Positions 43,362-54,656 of a DNA stretch of 64,000 nucleotides are shown in pieces (position 1 is the stretch's first letter; every line of letters starts with the position of its first letter). A model generated the notes under the pieces. That model ran no database searches and had not been told where the DNA came from. It worked only from the letters and a program-made list of their open reading frames with translations. The translations under genes and the position numbers were made by a program. The stretch spans positions 248,001 to 312,000 of the forward strand of contig JAFISE010000009.1 in assembly GCA_022560025.1 (NCBI GenBank), read 5' to 3'. This DNA is from Stagonosporopsis chrysanthemi. Its lineage: Eukaryota; Ascomycota; Dothideomycetes; Pleosporales; Didymellaceae.

Positions 43362-44424
43362 TCACGGAAAGAACTCGCCAGCCTCATCAGGAATTGCTAT
43401 GTTGTTGCGCTCTGCGAATCCTGCCCAATCATACACCGGCTGCCAGCATTGCCTCGTCGACACCTCCGCTTTCATGTACCTTCCACTGGCTTTTACCCGC
43501 CTCTCGATCTTCATAGGCCACGTCAGCTCGGACAGCGGGCCTCCTCCACCACGCAAACGCAGTAACAGACACTCTGCAAACCACGCGGGACAACCAATCA
43601 GTGTGATGTCTTCGAGAGCATGCAGCTGCGCAAGAGGCTCGAGCGTAAACATGTGTCTCATGATGTGGCGGTTGCCTGCCTCTATTTTCTGCTGTCGGTG
43701 CCCATTTTTGAAGTGCTTGCAACGTCTGTTGTACTCGAGATGGCATCCGTGTAGTAAGAATCGTATAAAGAGCCCTTTCAAAAGTGACTTTCGTGTCTGG
43801 TCGTCTGCATGCTTGTTAAGTGTGTCAACAAAGTACTGCACGCGTGATCGGATTCGTATTATTCCAAAGGTGTCTAGGTCGTCGATGTCGATGGCCATTC
43901 GGATACGGCGAAAGTCGCGTGTCAGGTGGATGCGTTGAGGTTCACCAAATGAACCAAAGATAAGTGGCGAGCTGAGGGAAGGGTTGGGATGGGATTTTGC
44001 GTTGATGTAAACCCTGAATAGGTTGCCTCTGTAAAGGGCCGCTAACGAAATGTTTAGCTCTGTCTTTTTGTGTTCTGTCTTTTGTGTTAAAGCGTTATAT
44101 TGATTTCCACTTACCGTGGGCCTCTGTCGAAATGACCTTGTTGATATACAATAACGCTGTGTGCATCTCATGCGCAAAGCCGTGATTGGGACAAGGAGTA
44201 GGACATCGTCTGCATCTAGTGGCGAAGAATTCTTTGCAGTAGACTGGCTGCGGTAGATCGCCCGGTTCCGCCGCGCAAAGGCACCATTCAGAATATCTCG
44301 ACCATGGTGGCTGATGTCGTCGGGTCGTGAATACGAGTCCTTGAGGAAGTGTGTACTCGCAAATTTGACGCAACAGTTCCGTTGGGAGCTTGTCCAAGTA
44401 CGTCTTTGTATACCCAGCAATCAT
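43362..44424 (-). CDS. Hypothetical protein with F-box/2EXR-like N-terminus
   Basis: Exons 44115-44424 and 43362-44026 (88-nt intron) encode 324 residues. The N-terminus YLDKLPTELLRQICEYTLP has the LPxEL pattern with a leucine helix seen in F-box-like and 2EXR fungal proteins. A cysteine-rich segment follows (CRRCPTPCPNHG), then HTALLYINKVISTEAHG across the intron, typical of large Pezizomycotina families of unknown function that score as 2EXR. The C-terminal half is basic and helical. It may act as an adaptor in ubiquitin ligases if it is a true F-box, but that is weak inference. It is AT-richer than its neighbours and of accessory character. Confidence 0.65.
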
Positions 44425-44860
44425 TTTGACTTGGGTTCTTCGAACGTACGCTGAAGGTTCGATATGTAGGAACTTTTGTCTTCGAATTGCTGGAATCTGA
44501 GGTGCTTTGATATGCTAGACCTCAGCGTGTGATTTATATAGGATGAAGAGACAGGCCAAGTGTTTTGATATATTGAAGTCCTGCCATGCTTGGGAAGAGA
44601 ATTGGCGAACCAGACCATATCGCCCAGTCAGCAGCTAGGAGTTGTTGGGTACCCTGGACGGCAACCGGTAAAAGGGATCCACGACAGCGGACAGCTGAGT
44701 GGCTGAAAAGTTAGTTGTAACAGACACAACGCGTCGCGAAGCAACAGGAAGCAATCCATGCGGTAAATTGTCTCCTTTTCAGACCTGTTATCTGCAGACG
44801 AGTTCTCGCACGACAACACGGGTCTTTGCTGTTGCCTCGTAGTACCTAACACAGCTCTTC
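44425..44860. other. Intergenic, no supported gene
   Basis: About 440 nt between two minus-strand genes, holding the 3' region of the DUF1989 gene and the promoter of the hypothetical gene. Only frames under 80 codons occur. Confidence 0.5.
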
Positions 44861-45622
44861 TCAGTACACTTCAAAGTGTGCATCGGTGGGCCTCTTCCCA
44901 TTGATATCAAGCACATCCTGCGGACAAGCGCTCATGAGAACCACAACATCCCTAAGCGCTTCGAAGACAACATAATCGCCAGGCTTCGTGAGCGGCCCCT
45001 GAAAGCTGACTCCTCTCTTGGCGCCTTCCCCCTCTTGCGTGACAGGTATGTTCATGAACAGGTTGAATGGGTCAGGGACCCTCCCTCCCATTCTAGTCTG
45101 TAGCCCTTGCAGGATCTCACCCTCCTCTGAATCTCCAAGGCTGGTAGCCAGAGCAGCCAAAGCATCCCAACAGTTGTCTGTACAGCTTTCATGGTATGTC
45201 TCAACACCGAGTTCAGCGTATCGCCACCGATCGCAGGCTGCAATCAGAGTGTCATGCACGCCTGGGCTTGTATCTTCGACCAGCTTGACCAGGGGCACAC
45301 GCTTCTGACTAACAAGTACATCGCCAACGCTCGGGACGAGTTTCAAGAGTTTGGCGCGACAATGTGACATGGACATGAATTCTGGTGCGGCGGCGGCGCG
45401 ATTTGCCGCTGTAGAGTACTGGTGAGAGCTGGCCGCAGAGACAGCAGGATAGAGAGGTGCCTCGAGGCGAGCGGAGGCGGTGCCTATTGAGAAGGATGGT
45501 AGGGCAAAGACCCATGTGTCAACTACTTGGTTGCCATGTGTGTTGACGATCTTGATCTTCTGGTTGGCGCGTACGATTGTTGCTGCACCTTTGCGAGCAG
45601 GCACTCTTTGCGCCGAGGACAT
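44861..45622 (-). CDS. DUF1989 / urea carboxylase-associated family protein
   Basis: A 253-residue intronless protein. The family block HDTLIAACDRWRYAEL ... YHESCTDNCWDAL is clear (about 122-155), and NLFMNIPV, PGDYVVFEAL and the Cys-containing MSACPQDV near the C-terminus follow. Bacterial relatives sit next to urea carboxylase and take part in urea or guanidine breakdown; some act on carboxyguanidine. The residues HD and the conserved cysteines are probably metal ligands, by analogy with those proteins. In fungi the role is uncertain. The insert of Ala/Ser residues at 50-85 is longer than I would expect. It diverges from the Glo3 gene, 474 nt away, with no visible functional link. Confidence 0.85.
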   Translation of the reverse strand: MSSAQRVPARKGAATIVRANQKIKIVNTHGNQVVDTWVFALPSFSIGTASARLEAPLYPAVSAASSHQYSTAANRAAAAPEFMSMSHCRAKLLKLVPSVGDVLVSQKRVPLVKLVEDTSPGVHDTLIAACDRWRYAELGVETYHESCTDNCWDALAALATSLGDSEEGEILQGLQTRMGGRVPDPFNLFMNIPVTQEGEGAKRGVSFQGPLTKPGDYVVFEALRDVVVLMSACPQDVLDINGKRPTDAHFEVY

Positions 45623-46096
45623 GATGCGTAGTGTGGTCTCGTATGGAGTCGAGCGTGATATATGATTTCTCGTCGTTACCTGGATGTAAGATTTTGCAAA
45701 GATTAATGGAAGCTACAAAACGGGCTTATATCTTCCCTACCCTTAAGCAGCCGAACGATGAGCATTTGTGAGCAGTGAGGGGGAGTGATAACCATGAACT
45801 GATAAACCGGTTTACCCTAGACACATCGAATGATAACAGTGGCTGCATAAAGGATCGACATGATCCAGCGTTCATTCCAAGTGTCCGGTGTTCTCTTCTC
45901 GGACGCAACATGGTGGAGTCAAGACAGCAGAGGAGTGACGCGCCCTGAGTGTGTTGCAGCGGAGCGGAGCGCACGTGCTTGCCGTCCGTTGCACTGGAAC
46001 GGCCAGCTAAGGCATTCCCGCGCCCGCCCAAATAATCCCCACTGCGACTTGGCCCCCTATTCTCCACACCAGTAGCATTCCTACCAGGCCGACACG
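45623..46096. promoter_or_regulatory. Divergent promoter of DUF1989 gene and Glo3
   Basis: These 474 nt separate two outward-facing start codons and must hold both promoters. No operator or RNA gene was recognised. Confidence 0.5.
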
Positions 46097-47727
46097 ATGG
46101 CGCTTGCTACGAAGACGCAGTCGCAGAACATCTTTGCGAAATTGAAGGCAAAGCCCGCAAACAAGGTACGTCCCTTTCGCGAGGGGCGGTCAGCGATGGC
46201 TAACATGAGCTGTAGATATGTTTCGACTGCGGCGCAAAGAACCCAACATGGAGCTCAGTACCGTTTGGTATCTATCTCTGTCTCGACTGCTCTTCGAACC
46301 ATCGTAACATGGGTGTCCACATCTCCTTCGTGCGATCAACGAACCTCGACAGTGCGGCAAACCCAAATTCGACAAGTCATGTACGGGATGAAAGCTGACG
46401 AGAAACAGTCTGGCAATGGGACCAGCTACGCATTATGAAAGTTGGTGGCAACGAGAGTGCAACAAAGTACTTCCAGTCGCACGGTGGCTCTGCTGCGCTC
46501 GCCAGCAAGGACTCCAAGGCCAAATACACCAGCAATGCAGCGACAAAGTACAAAGAGGAGCTGCAAAGGCGGTGCACCGCAGACGCTAAGCTGTACGCGC
46601 ACTTTACATGCGAGCGAAATGTGCGCTAATATCTCTTCGCCAGGTACCCGGAAGAGGTCGTAATCACTGATGTCCCAGACGTCGCTGGCAGCAGCGAAGG
46701 CACACCTGCCGGTGAAGACGACGACTTCTTCTCCTCCTGGGACAAGCCCACAATCAAGCGGCCTTCGAACCCACCCTCGCGAACAGGGACGCCCCGCGCT
46801 CAGTCGCCTTTCCTAAAGCCAGGCGCAGCTGCTGCTAACGGCGCAGACCGTCCCAAGTCGCCTCTCGTCGCGACCGAGACCACCACACCAGCCGTCGTAA
46901 AGCCCACAGTACGGAAGACCACAGCGGGTGCTGCGCCGAAAAAAAACATCTTAGGTGCGAAGAAGAAGGGTCTAGGAGCTAAGAAGGTGGTCCCTGCCGA
47001 TGGTGGTTTGGACTTTGAAGAGGCCGAGCGCAAGGCAAGGGAGGAGGCTGAGCGTGTCGAGAAGCTTGGATATGATCCAGATGCTGAAGCAGCGGAGACG
47101 GCTGCGACGAAGCCCAAGGTCGCCGAAGCCTCGAACATTGCAGCTCCTACGCCGCAGTCGCCACCCCGCGGAGGCTTTGGCTCTACGGCCAAGCCAGACC
47201 GCTGGGACGCGGACACGGAGAGATTGGGCATGGGTGTTGCGCGTCTTGGTTTTGGACAGGTCGGTGCTGCTAAGAAGGCAGCCCCAGCAAAGAAGATGGG
47301 TGGCTTTGGCAGCGTGGGCAAGCCTGCTCAGGATGATAGCGAGAAGTACGCGCGTGATAAGTTTGGCACGCAGAAGTCTATTTCTAGCGATGAGTTCTTC
47401 GGGCGAAACAATTACGACCCGTCGGCAAATGCACAGGCGAAGGAGCGATTGTCAGGTATGATACATGGTCCGTTGCCTTCCAATGCAGACATTGTACTGA
47501 CAACTATAGGCTTCGAGGGTGCATCGGCCATTTCATCGAACGCATACTTTGGCCGTCCCGAAGACGACATCCAAGAGGACGACTACGGTGACCTTGAGAC
47601 CGCCGCCAAAGACTTCGTCCGCAAGTTTGGCATCACCGCTGGCGATGACCTCGAGAACCTCTCGAACCTACTCGGCGAGGGTGCCGGCAAACTGCAGGGT
47701 GCCATCCGCAACTACCTGAACTCGTAG
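46097..47727 (+). CDS. GLO3: ARF GTPase-activating protein Glo3
   Basis: Stimulates GTP hydrolysis by Arf1 on COPI vesicles, driving Golgi-to-ER retrograde transport. Exons 46097-46165, 46216-46351, 46409-46592, 46644-47455 and 47510-47727 give 472 residues. The ArfGAP zinc finger CFDC ... CLDC (CX2CX16CX2C, residues 25-48) is followed by HRNMGVHISFVRSTNLD with the arginine finger (about Arg52), and WQWDQLRIMKVGGN. Then come a BoCCS-like basic middle and the Glo3 motif at the C-terminus (ISSDEFFGRNNYD, AISSNAYFGRPED). The last intron (54 nt) has no stop and is a multiple of three, so its retention would add 18 residues in frame. Confidence 0.93.
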
Positions 47728-48341
47728 AAGGAGTTCGCTGAGCTGGAGCAAAGAGAAGCACATATTCACTCGTCAGCTTTGAGCTCAAGGCTGGCGATCG
47801 AGCCCGAGTACAACATGGAGCCTTGGAAGATACTCCCTCCATGAGTTCTGAGCTAGGCAAAGCTGTGGCCCTGTGGCTGGCGCACTGGAGCATGTCCCAA
47901 GTTGGAAGAGCAGGTGCGGCGGGGCATGAGCATGGAGTCGCTTAGCGTGATTGCATCCTTTCTCATTAGGATAGGATGGGAGGATAGACAAAGCAATGCA
48001 ATACTATAAAGAGTCGAATACTAGTGTGCGGCGCATAGCGCTTTGAGTCGTGGACATTCTTCACAATGTTTCCAAAACAGCTTGTACATCACTCTGTGGA
48101 ATAGCACATGGCAAACTGAGAGCCGTGAATTAATTCCCACCCTCGTCAAGCTGCAGCGGTGATGCCCGGGCCGTGGAGTTCACGTCCAGAGTTCCTCGGC
48201 CAGAGTGGAACGGTCCCCGAGTCTTGGCGACTAAGCGGTGGGGCAAGGCGGCAAGTGCCACTCAGAAGAAAGTTTTGGCTATCTTATCGCTTGTGAAAAA
48301 GTGCAGAGCGTGCAACAACAACTACACACGCCGCCGCCAAC
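47728..48341. other. Intergenic between Glo3 and Nog1
   Basis: About 610 nt between two plus-strand genes: the Glo3 3' region and the Nog1 promoter and leader. Short frames only. No RNA gene or repeat was recognised. Confidence 0.5.
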
Positions 48342-50448
48342 ATGAAGACCCAGTGGAAGGACATCCCCGTTGTGCCTACGAGCCAGGAGTTCTTGGACAT
48401 TGTTCTGTCCAGGACCCAGAGGCGTCTCCCGACTCAGGTACGGCTTCGTTGCGACTTTGCGAGAGCGCACAGAACTTACCCATGCGCAGATTCGTGCAGG
48501 CTTCAAGATCAGCCGTATCCGAGCCTTCTACACCCGTAAGGTCAAGTACACCTCCGAGACCTTCACCGAGCGCCTCTCGCAAACGATCGATGCCTTTCCC
48601 CGCCTGCAGGACATCCACCCGTTCCACCGCGATCTGCTCAACACTCTCTACGACGCAGACCACTTCCGCATTGCTCTCGGACAGCTGTCGACCGCTAAGT
48701 CGCTGATTGAGACTGTCGCGCGTGACTATGTCCGTCTCCTCAAGTACGGGCAGTCGCTCTTCCAGTGCAAGCAGCTGAAGAAGGCGGCGCTGGGTCGCAT
48801 GGCGACTATCTGCAAGAGGCTCAAGGATCCGCTCGTTTACCTCGAGCAGGTCAGGCAGCATCTGGGTCGTCTGCCCTCGATTGACCCCAACACCCGCACA
48901 CTGGTTATTTCTGGTTTCCCCAACGTCGGCAAGTCGTCCTTCTTGAAGAACATTTCGCGCGCCGACGTCGAGGTCCAGCCCTACGCCTTCACAACAAAGA
49001 GTCTCTACGTTGGTCATTTGTAAGTTAAAAACAAGTTCAAACTGCCCGAGAAAAGCACTAACAAACATACAGTGACTACAAGATGCTGCGGTTCCAGGCT
49101 GTTGACACACCCGGTATCCTTGACCATGCCCTTGAGGAGATGAACACCATCGAGCATCAGTCGATCTGTGCCATTGCCCATCTTCGCGCTCACATTCTTT
49201 ACTTCATGGATCTGAGTGAACAGTGCGGTTACTCTGTCGCTTCGCAGATCGCCCTCTTCAACAACATCAAGCCACTCTTCGCCAACAAGCTAATCACTAT
49301 CGTTATCAATAAGATCGATCTCATGCGCCCAAGCGAACTGGACCCCGAGACGCAGGAGCAGCTTCAGGGCATGCTGAAGTCTGGCGAGGTGGAGATGCTC
49401 GAACTTTCTTGCAACACCCAAGAGGGTGTCATGCAGGTGCGCAACCACGTTTGCGACCGCCTTATTGCTGCTCGCAATGCAGAGAAGCTCAAGGCCGGTA
49501 CAAACAGCGTCGGCGAGCCCTCTGGTCGTCTCGGAGAGTTGCTGCGCCGTATTCACGTTGCTCAGCCCCTCGGAGGCGTCACACGCGAGACCTCCATCCC
49601 AGAGGCAGTCCTCAACAGAAAGAAGTACGACAAGGAAGACCCAGATAGGATTCTTCTTGAGCGTGACTTGGAGGAGCAGGAAGGCGGTGCTGGTGTCTAC
49701 AACATCGACCTTCGCAAGAACTACATGCTCGAGAATGACGAGTGGAAGCACGACCGCATTCCTGAAGTCTTCATGGGTCAGAACGTTTACGACTTTATCG
49801 ACCCCGATATCGAGGCTAAGCTTGAGGCTCTCGAGGCCGAGGAGGAGAAGCTCGAGGCGGAGGGCTACTACGATTCCGAGGAGGATCTCGAGGATGCTGA
49901 CGAGGCAGACATTAGGTACAAGGCAGAGCTCATTCGCGAGAAGAGGCAACTCATCCGTAATGAGGCGAAGATGCGCAAGAGTCTGAAGAACAGGGCTGTC
50001 ATTCCCAGGACAGCAAAGGCTGTCAAGCTCTCCAAGATGGAGTCTCATCTCGAGAGCCTTGGCCACGACACATCCAGAATTGCAGCTCGTGCAGAAGAGG
50101 CCCGTGGGCGCAGCCGGTCTCGTGCAGCAACTGCTGATGTCGATGCTATGGATGTCGACAAGCCCATGAACGCTATCGAGAGGGCTAAGATGAGGGGCCG
50201 CAGCCAGAGCACCAACAGGAGAAACGATGGTATCGTACACGAGGAGGCCGCGACGAAGGCAGAGAAGATGGCGAAGCTGTCACAGAAGAAGATGAACAGG
50301 AACGCCAGGCAGGGTGAGGCCGATAGGCATCAGACCGGATCTCTGATCAAGCACTTGGTACGTTACTTGTTCTTCCTACCTGCGAATTTTGCTAACGAAT
50401 ACATAGACTGCTGGAAAGCGTGGTATTGGAAAGACAAACAGGCGATAG
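48342..50448 (+). CDS. NOG1: Nucleolar GTP-binding protein 1 (60S ribosome biogenesis)
   Basis: GTPase needed for maturation of pre-60S ribosomes in the nucleolus and nucleus. Exons 48342-48437, 48490-49019, 49073-50357 and 50407-50448 encode 650 residues, against 647 in yeast. The N-terminal helical domain matches Nog1 closely (KDIPVVP, IRAGFKISRIRAFY, RDYVRLLKYGQSLFQCKQLKKAALGRMAT). GTPase motifs are GFPNVGKSS (G1, about 185), DTPGILD (G3) and NKIDL (G4). The acidic EAEEEKLEAEGYY segment and basic C-terminus follow, and the tiny last exon encodes the conserved AGKRGIGKTNRR end. The intron before exon 3 ends CTAACAAACATACAG, a useful local reference for branch and acceptor signals. Confidence 0.97.
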
Positions 50449-51363
50449 ACTTCGTTTTCGTGTACTGTCATTGTTCTGCTTACCGTCATGGCGCGACAGG
50501 TACAAAAATCATGGTTGGCGTTTGGGATGCATCAGATACCTACGCGTCGATTTTTCACATCGGCGTGGTAATGCAAGTTTATGTTCCAATGAAGACTCAG
50601 GTGCACCTTGACCAGAGAATGTGATTTGCGCTAATGACGGCATGTTCAATATGGCTGTACGTTGAAGTTGAAGCCAACATGGGAACCCGTGCGCAAAATT
50701 CGGGTGGTAAGAATAGATGAAGTCGCTCAGCCCTGTACAGCCCCTGAGCGAAAGTGTATTGATTGGGTCGGAAAGAGCCGTGGCGATGGCGCTAGTGAAA
50801 GACCCTGGTCCGTGAGGATGAATCTGACAGCAGGTGGGAGATTGCATCCTGCAAAATTCATCGACACGATGAGCTTTGAGACGTCAATCACCGCTCACAC
50901 TTGCCTTCAAATGATATTGCATGCTTCGTGTAACGGATTCCGCTGCGAATCAAGAGGCGCCGCAAAGCCTGACAACTCCAGGTCAGTGGTGCACGTTCGG
51001 TAAAACTCCCACCAACCACACCAATTGTAGCACATCTTCCTCTGTCCAACCTGGCCCCATCTCACGGGGACTAATAAGAGTCCCCTTCTCTGAATGGCCA
51101 GCTCGTTCAGTCAAGTAAGCATGCATGCCAGAACGGGCATGCTCCACTGGTGGGGGCTTGCTCGACATCGATCTTGCCTTGCACAGAGAAATGTAGTACA
51201 GCAATGGGTTCTCGATCGCGTGGAGCGGGTAGCGAAACGCCCGAGCTCTTGGGAATTGACTCTTTCTTCTACCGCATTGCTGACGCTGAGGCACGTCATT
51301 CTTTCAGGCGCTAATCTTGCTTCTCACTTGATTCTTGTGGTCTGCGGCACGTAGAGGGTTGCC
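50449..51363. other. Intergenic between Nog1 and the apple-domain gene
   Basis: About 915 nt between two plus-strand genes. Frames up to about 110 codons occur without recognisable products. It presumably contains the Nog1 3' region and the downstream promoter. Confidence 0.5.
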
Positions 51364-52956
51364 ATGGTGTACTTCTCGACTCAGAGCCTGTTGGTTCTCG
51401 TTTGGGGCAGCGTTGCGCTTGCGACTCCATGTAAGCTGGACATCTGTGTGACTCGAGCGCAAAGACAGTTTCTGATGTATTGAAGTGATCGCGGAACCTA
51501 TACAGAGCCATGGTCTCTCAACTCGCGACGATGCAGTTTGTCCGGAATCTGGATACACATCGAAGAACGGCATGAAGTAGGGATCGCATCGTTGCAGGCC
51601 TTCCTCTCGGCTGACTGTTTGACAGCTTCACGACATATTGCAAGCAGAACAACGCCGGAAATGGTGCGTGGAAGAGAACAACTTTTTGTTTCAACGTCAG
51701 TCGACTGACATTTTGCAGATGCGATGACAAGGAAGTGGTTCCCATCTCCCTCCATGGCCGACTGCCTGGAGCATTGCTCACGATACTGGGGCGACGGCGA
51801 AGGTTGCTATGGCGTCGTATGGCGCGAGGACCAGAAGTGCTGGATACGCAACAGCAATACTAGCGTGGGCGGTCTCAAAGACTCTACCGACGGCACACAC
51901 TCCGCGCTCATAGCCTCGAATACGTACGCGAAGATCGATACGGCCTGCCCAGGCACCGATTTATCCACTCACACAGTCGACGGCGTGACGGGGCTGGGAT
52001 ACACTTTGCATTGCGGCAAGGTAATTGGCGGTTTCGATACATGTTGGTCTGGCTATCCGAAGCCATGCTGGGACGGACTGCACGTTGATGGAGCCTTCGT
52101 CGGCTTCTATCACGCCAAAACTCTCGACGAATGCATACAGATATGCACAGACCAATCTCCTCTATGCAAAGGAGTTTCCTGGAACCCCGACTATTCGATC
52201 GGGTTCGCAAACTGCTGGCCAAAGACGGGCTCGGACGAGAACACTCTGGTCACCCCAGAGACCAAGCTCGGCGTCATACACTCTGTAGCCATTACCTCTT
52301 TCGACTCTATAGACGACGACTGTCCGTCAAGTAACACCTACTCTACGACCGACAGCAATAAGTTCGAAATCCACTGCGGCCAAGTCAATGACGGGACGAA
52401 CATAACCCGGATTCACACGCAGAATATCAGCTCTTGCATGGACTCGTGCGCAACAACGGATGAGTGCGTAGGTGTGGTGTTCGACTCGACACTGCAAGAC
52501 GGATTCAAGAACTGCTACCTCAAGAATACGACCAGCACAATCAGCAACAAAGCATCAGCAACGTACGCCGCGCTCGCAGGCTCCAACGTCCCTTCCTCCT
52601 CATCAACTTCCACGCCCAACAACCCCGGCCCTAGCAATGGCTCAGATTCATCGTCTTCTTCATCTGGTGGAAGCCAAGCATGGATCGCTGGGCCCGTGAT
52701 TGGCGGTGTCGTCGGACTTGCCATCGTGGCCGGTGCAGCCTTCTGGTGGAGGAGGCGGAGGGGCTACACTGCTGCGCCGACCGAGAAGCACGACAATTTG
52801 CAGTACAACTCTGTGCCTGCGTATAATCCTGGATTACATCCGTTGGGAACGCTGCCGGTGAGCGAGGCTGATGCGGCGGCTGCGAGGAACGAGTTGCCGG
52901 CTACGACAAAGTATGCGCATCGGACGGGCCAGGGGGGGCTGCATGAGGCGCCGTGA
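51364..52956 (+). CDS. Apple/PAN-domain cell-surface membrane protein
   Basis: Predicted single-pass surface protein of 477 residues. Exons 51364-51430, 51486-51576, 51626-51663 (38 nt) and 51719-52956. The first exon is a signal peptide ending ALATP. Three apple/PAN-like cysteine modules follow: one split by introns 2 and 3 (CPESGYTSKN ... TTYCKQNNAGN, then CLEHCSRY, CYGVVW), one around CIQICTDQSPLCKGVSW, and one around CMDSCATTDECVGVVF. A Ser/Pro/Thr-rich stalk leads to a transmembrane segment (AGPVIGGVVGLAIVAGAAF) and a WRRRRG stop-transfer. The cytosolic tail is about 75 residues. Such proteins are thought to act in adhesion, glycan binding or wall sensing. The first acceptor (GAAG before TGATCGC) was chosen because nearer ones give stops. 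Confidence 0.82.
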
Positions 52957-53126
52957 GCTGCTGCTGATACTTTGGCTGTGTGGGTTGGTCTGTAGTTAAT
53001 GAGTTTTGGAAAGCTGTACTTGCGAGACACTACGAAGCATCGAAGATTTGGCATAGCATTCCAGGCGTTCTTAAGATACCAAAACTTACTGTAGCGTTAT
53101 TGTGTAATTCCATTGGCCGCCTGCGT

Positions 53127-54339
53127 CTATTTCTCATTCTCGAATTGAAGACCGCTCTCCTTCCTTACCACACCATACACACTAGGGATATCCCCCTTGT
53201 CTCCCAAGTGCTCCTTCACATCATCCAATCGTGCACGCGCGACATCAAGTCCCTTCACGCTGCTGCCGCTTGAGTCTGCAAGCGCCTTCGCATGTCTCGC
53301 ATCCTTGCGCGCAAGATCGATATGGAACAGCGGCTCATCACGCTTGTAGTAGTCGCCCTGAAGCATGCGCTGAGAGTACGCCGTGTACGGACCTATTCCC
53401 CATCAGCAAGAGCGACACTCCCACCTATTCTGATCCCAACTCACCCGGAAACATCGTGGAAATGAACTGATGCAGATTATCCACGCCCAATCCACTCTTC
53501 TCCGCCAACACGTGCCCCTCCGACAACTGATTGACCATGTTCAAGATAAACGTATTGCCAATCACCTTCAACAGCGTCGCATTGCCCGCCGGCTGGTTGG
53601 AGAAATCTATCGTCGCCCGCCCCATCACACCGTCAGTGTATGGTAAGATCTTGCTCACCGCATCCGCTTTCCCGGCAACCACGCACACCAAGCTCCCCGC
53701 GTCTGCCATCGCCGGCGCACCAAACACTGGCATACCAACGAACCCAGCGCCCGCGGCAGTGATTCGTGCTTCCAGCGCATTGGTCGTGTCCGGGTGCACG
53801 GTGCTGCAGTCCACGATGGTCTTGCCTTGCACATTGGAGGACAGGATGGCGTCGACGGTGGCGTTGACGGCAGCGTCGTCGCCTACGCAGATCAGGATTA
53901 TGTCGGCATCTTTCACGGCTTCGGGGATTGTGGTTGCCACTTTTGTTTTTGAGGTGCCGAGCTTGGTGGAGAGGTTGGAGGAGCGTTGCTGCGTCCGGTT
54001 GTAAAGGATTAACGGCGAAGAGAGGTTGCCTTTTGAGACTAGGTTGGCGCACATGCCCTGCGGGTGTGAAGGTTAGCGGACATGGTCATGGTGGTGATGG
54101 TGTGTTATGGTTGTTTTTCAAGCTTGTGTTGTTCGATAAATCGTTCCTGTCTATGTGCCATGCTTCCGCTTCCTGCTCTTCGGTAGACAGTGCGAGATTG
54201 GCAGCTGAACAACAGACCTGGACCATACGAAAGAAGCACTCCTCGTGACCATGAAGATTTCATCTGATTAGATTGCAAGCCGAGATTTACTCACCCTACC
54301 CATGTTGCCAAGACCGATCCATGCAAGTTGCGGGGCCAT
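53127..54339 (-). CDS. 3-hydroxyisobutyrate dehydrogenase-like NAD(P)-binding protein
   Basis: Beta-hydroxyacid dehydrogenase that oxidises hydroxyacids such as 3-hydroxyisobutyrate, or reduces related semialdehydes. Exons 54295-54339, 53445-54057 and 53127-53392 give 307 residues. The dinucleotide fold has WIGLGNMGRGM across the first intron, then YNRT and DCSTVHPDTT (substrate segment DxST). The catalytic lysine lies in LLKVIGNTFILN (K-x3-N pattern, about 191-195). The C-terminal KDARHAKALADSSG is typical of the family. The first intron is 237 nt, long for this genome. There is no mitochondrial presequence, so it is probably cytosolic and may have another substrate, such as glyoxylate or tartronate semialdehyde. 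It diverges from the arginine-pathway gene. Confidence 0.88.
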
Positions 54340-54656
54340 GTTGATGTTGTCGTGAGACGATATTTGCAATGAACCGGGGAAGGGAGTCGTTGTTGCAGCT
54401 TCAGGACGCCAAGTGTACGTGTATTATATACCACATTCTATGAGTCTATCTCCGCCGCGTCCTGAAGTCATATCCGGCTTTGTCATGCCCGCGGGGATGC
54501 ACGCCCGACAATCGGCTGCGATGACGCATTGTGCGTATCGATAAGAAAATGTCAAAGCTCGCTCTGCAGAAGACATGTGCGCGGCATTTCTTCACACCGC
54601 AATATCGCGCATTCGTTGCCCATATACCTTGATGTGTTCAGGAGCTGAGCGGTAGC
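54340..54656. promoter_or_regulatory. Divergent promoter of dehydrogenase and N-acetylglutamate synthase
   Basis: These 317 nt separate two outward-facing start codons. A TATTATATAC string at about 54422-54431 lies some 85 nt upstream of the dehydrogenase ATG and could be its TATA element. The region also carries the upstream frame entered separately. Confidence 0.5.
54549..54632 (+). other. Upstream 27-codon ORF with mitochondrial-presequence-like product
   Basis: An ATG at 54549 opens a 27-codon frame ending at 54632, 24 nt before the ATG chosen for N-acetylglutamate synthase. Its product (start MSKLALQKTCARHFF) is basic and amphipathic, without acidic residues, as in mitochondrial presequences. 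It could be a regulatory upstream ORF or part of a missed first coding exon. It does not resemble the arginine attenuator peptide, which belongs to the carbamoyl-phosphate synthase gene. Confidence 0.4.

Noticed and set aside
54549..54632. Arginine attenuator peptide upstream of the arginine-pathway gene
   Set aside because: The attenuator belongs to the small subunit of arginine-specific carbamoyl-phosphate synthase, and the conserved peptide pattern is not present in this upstream frame.
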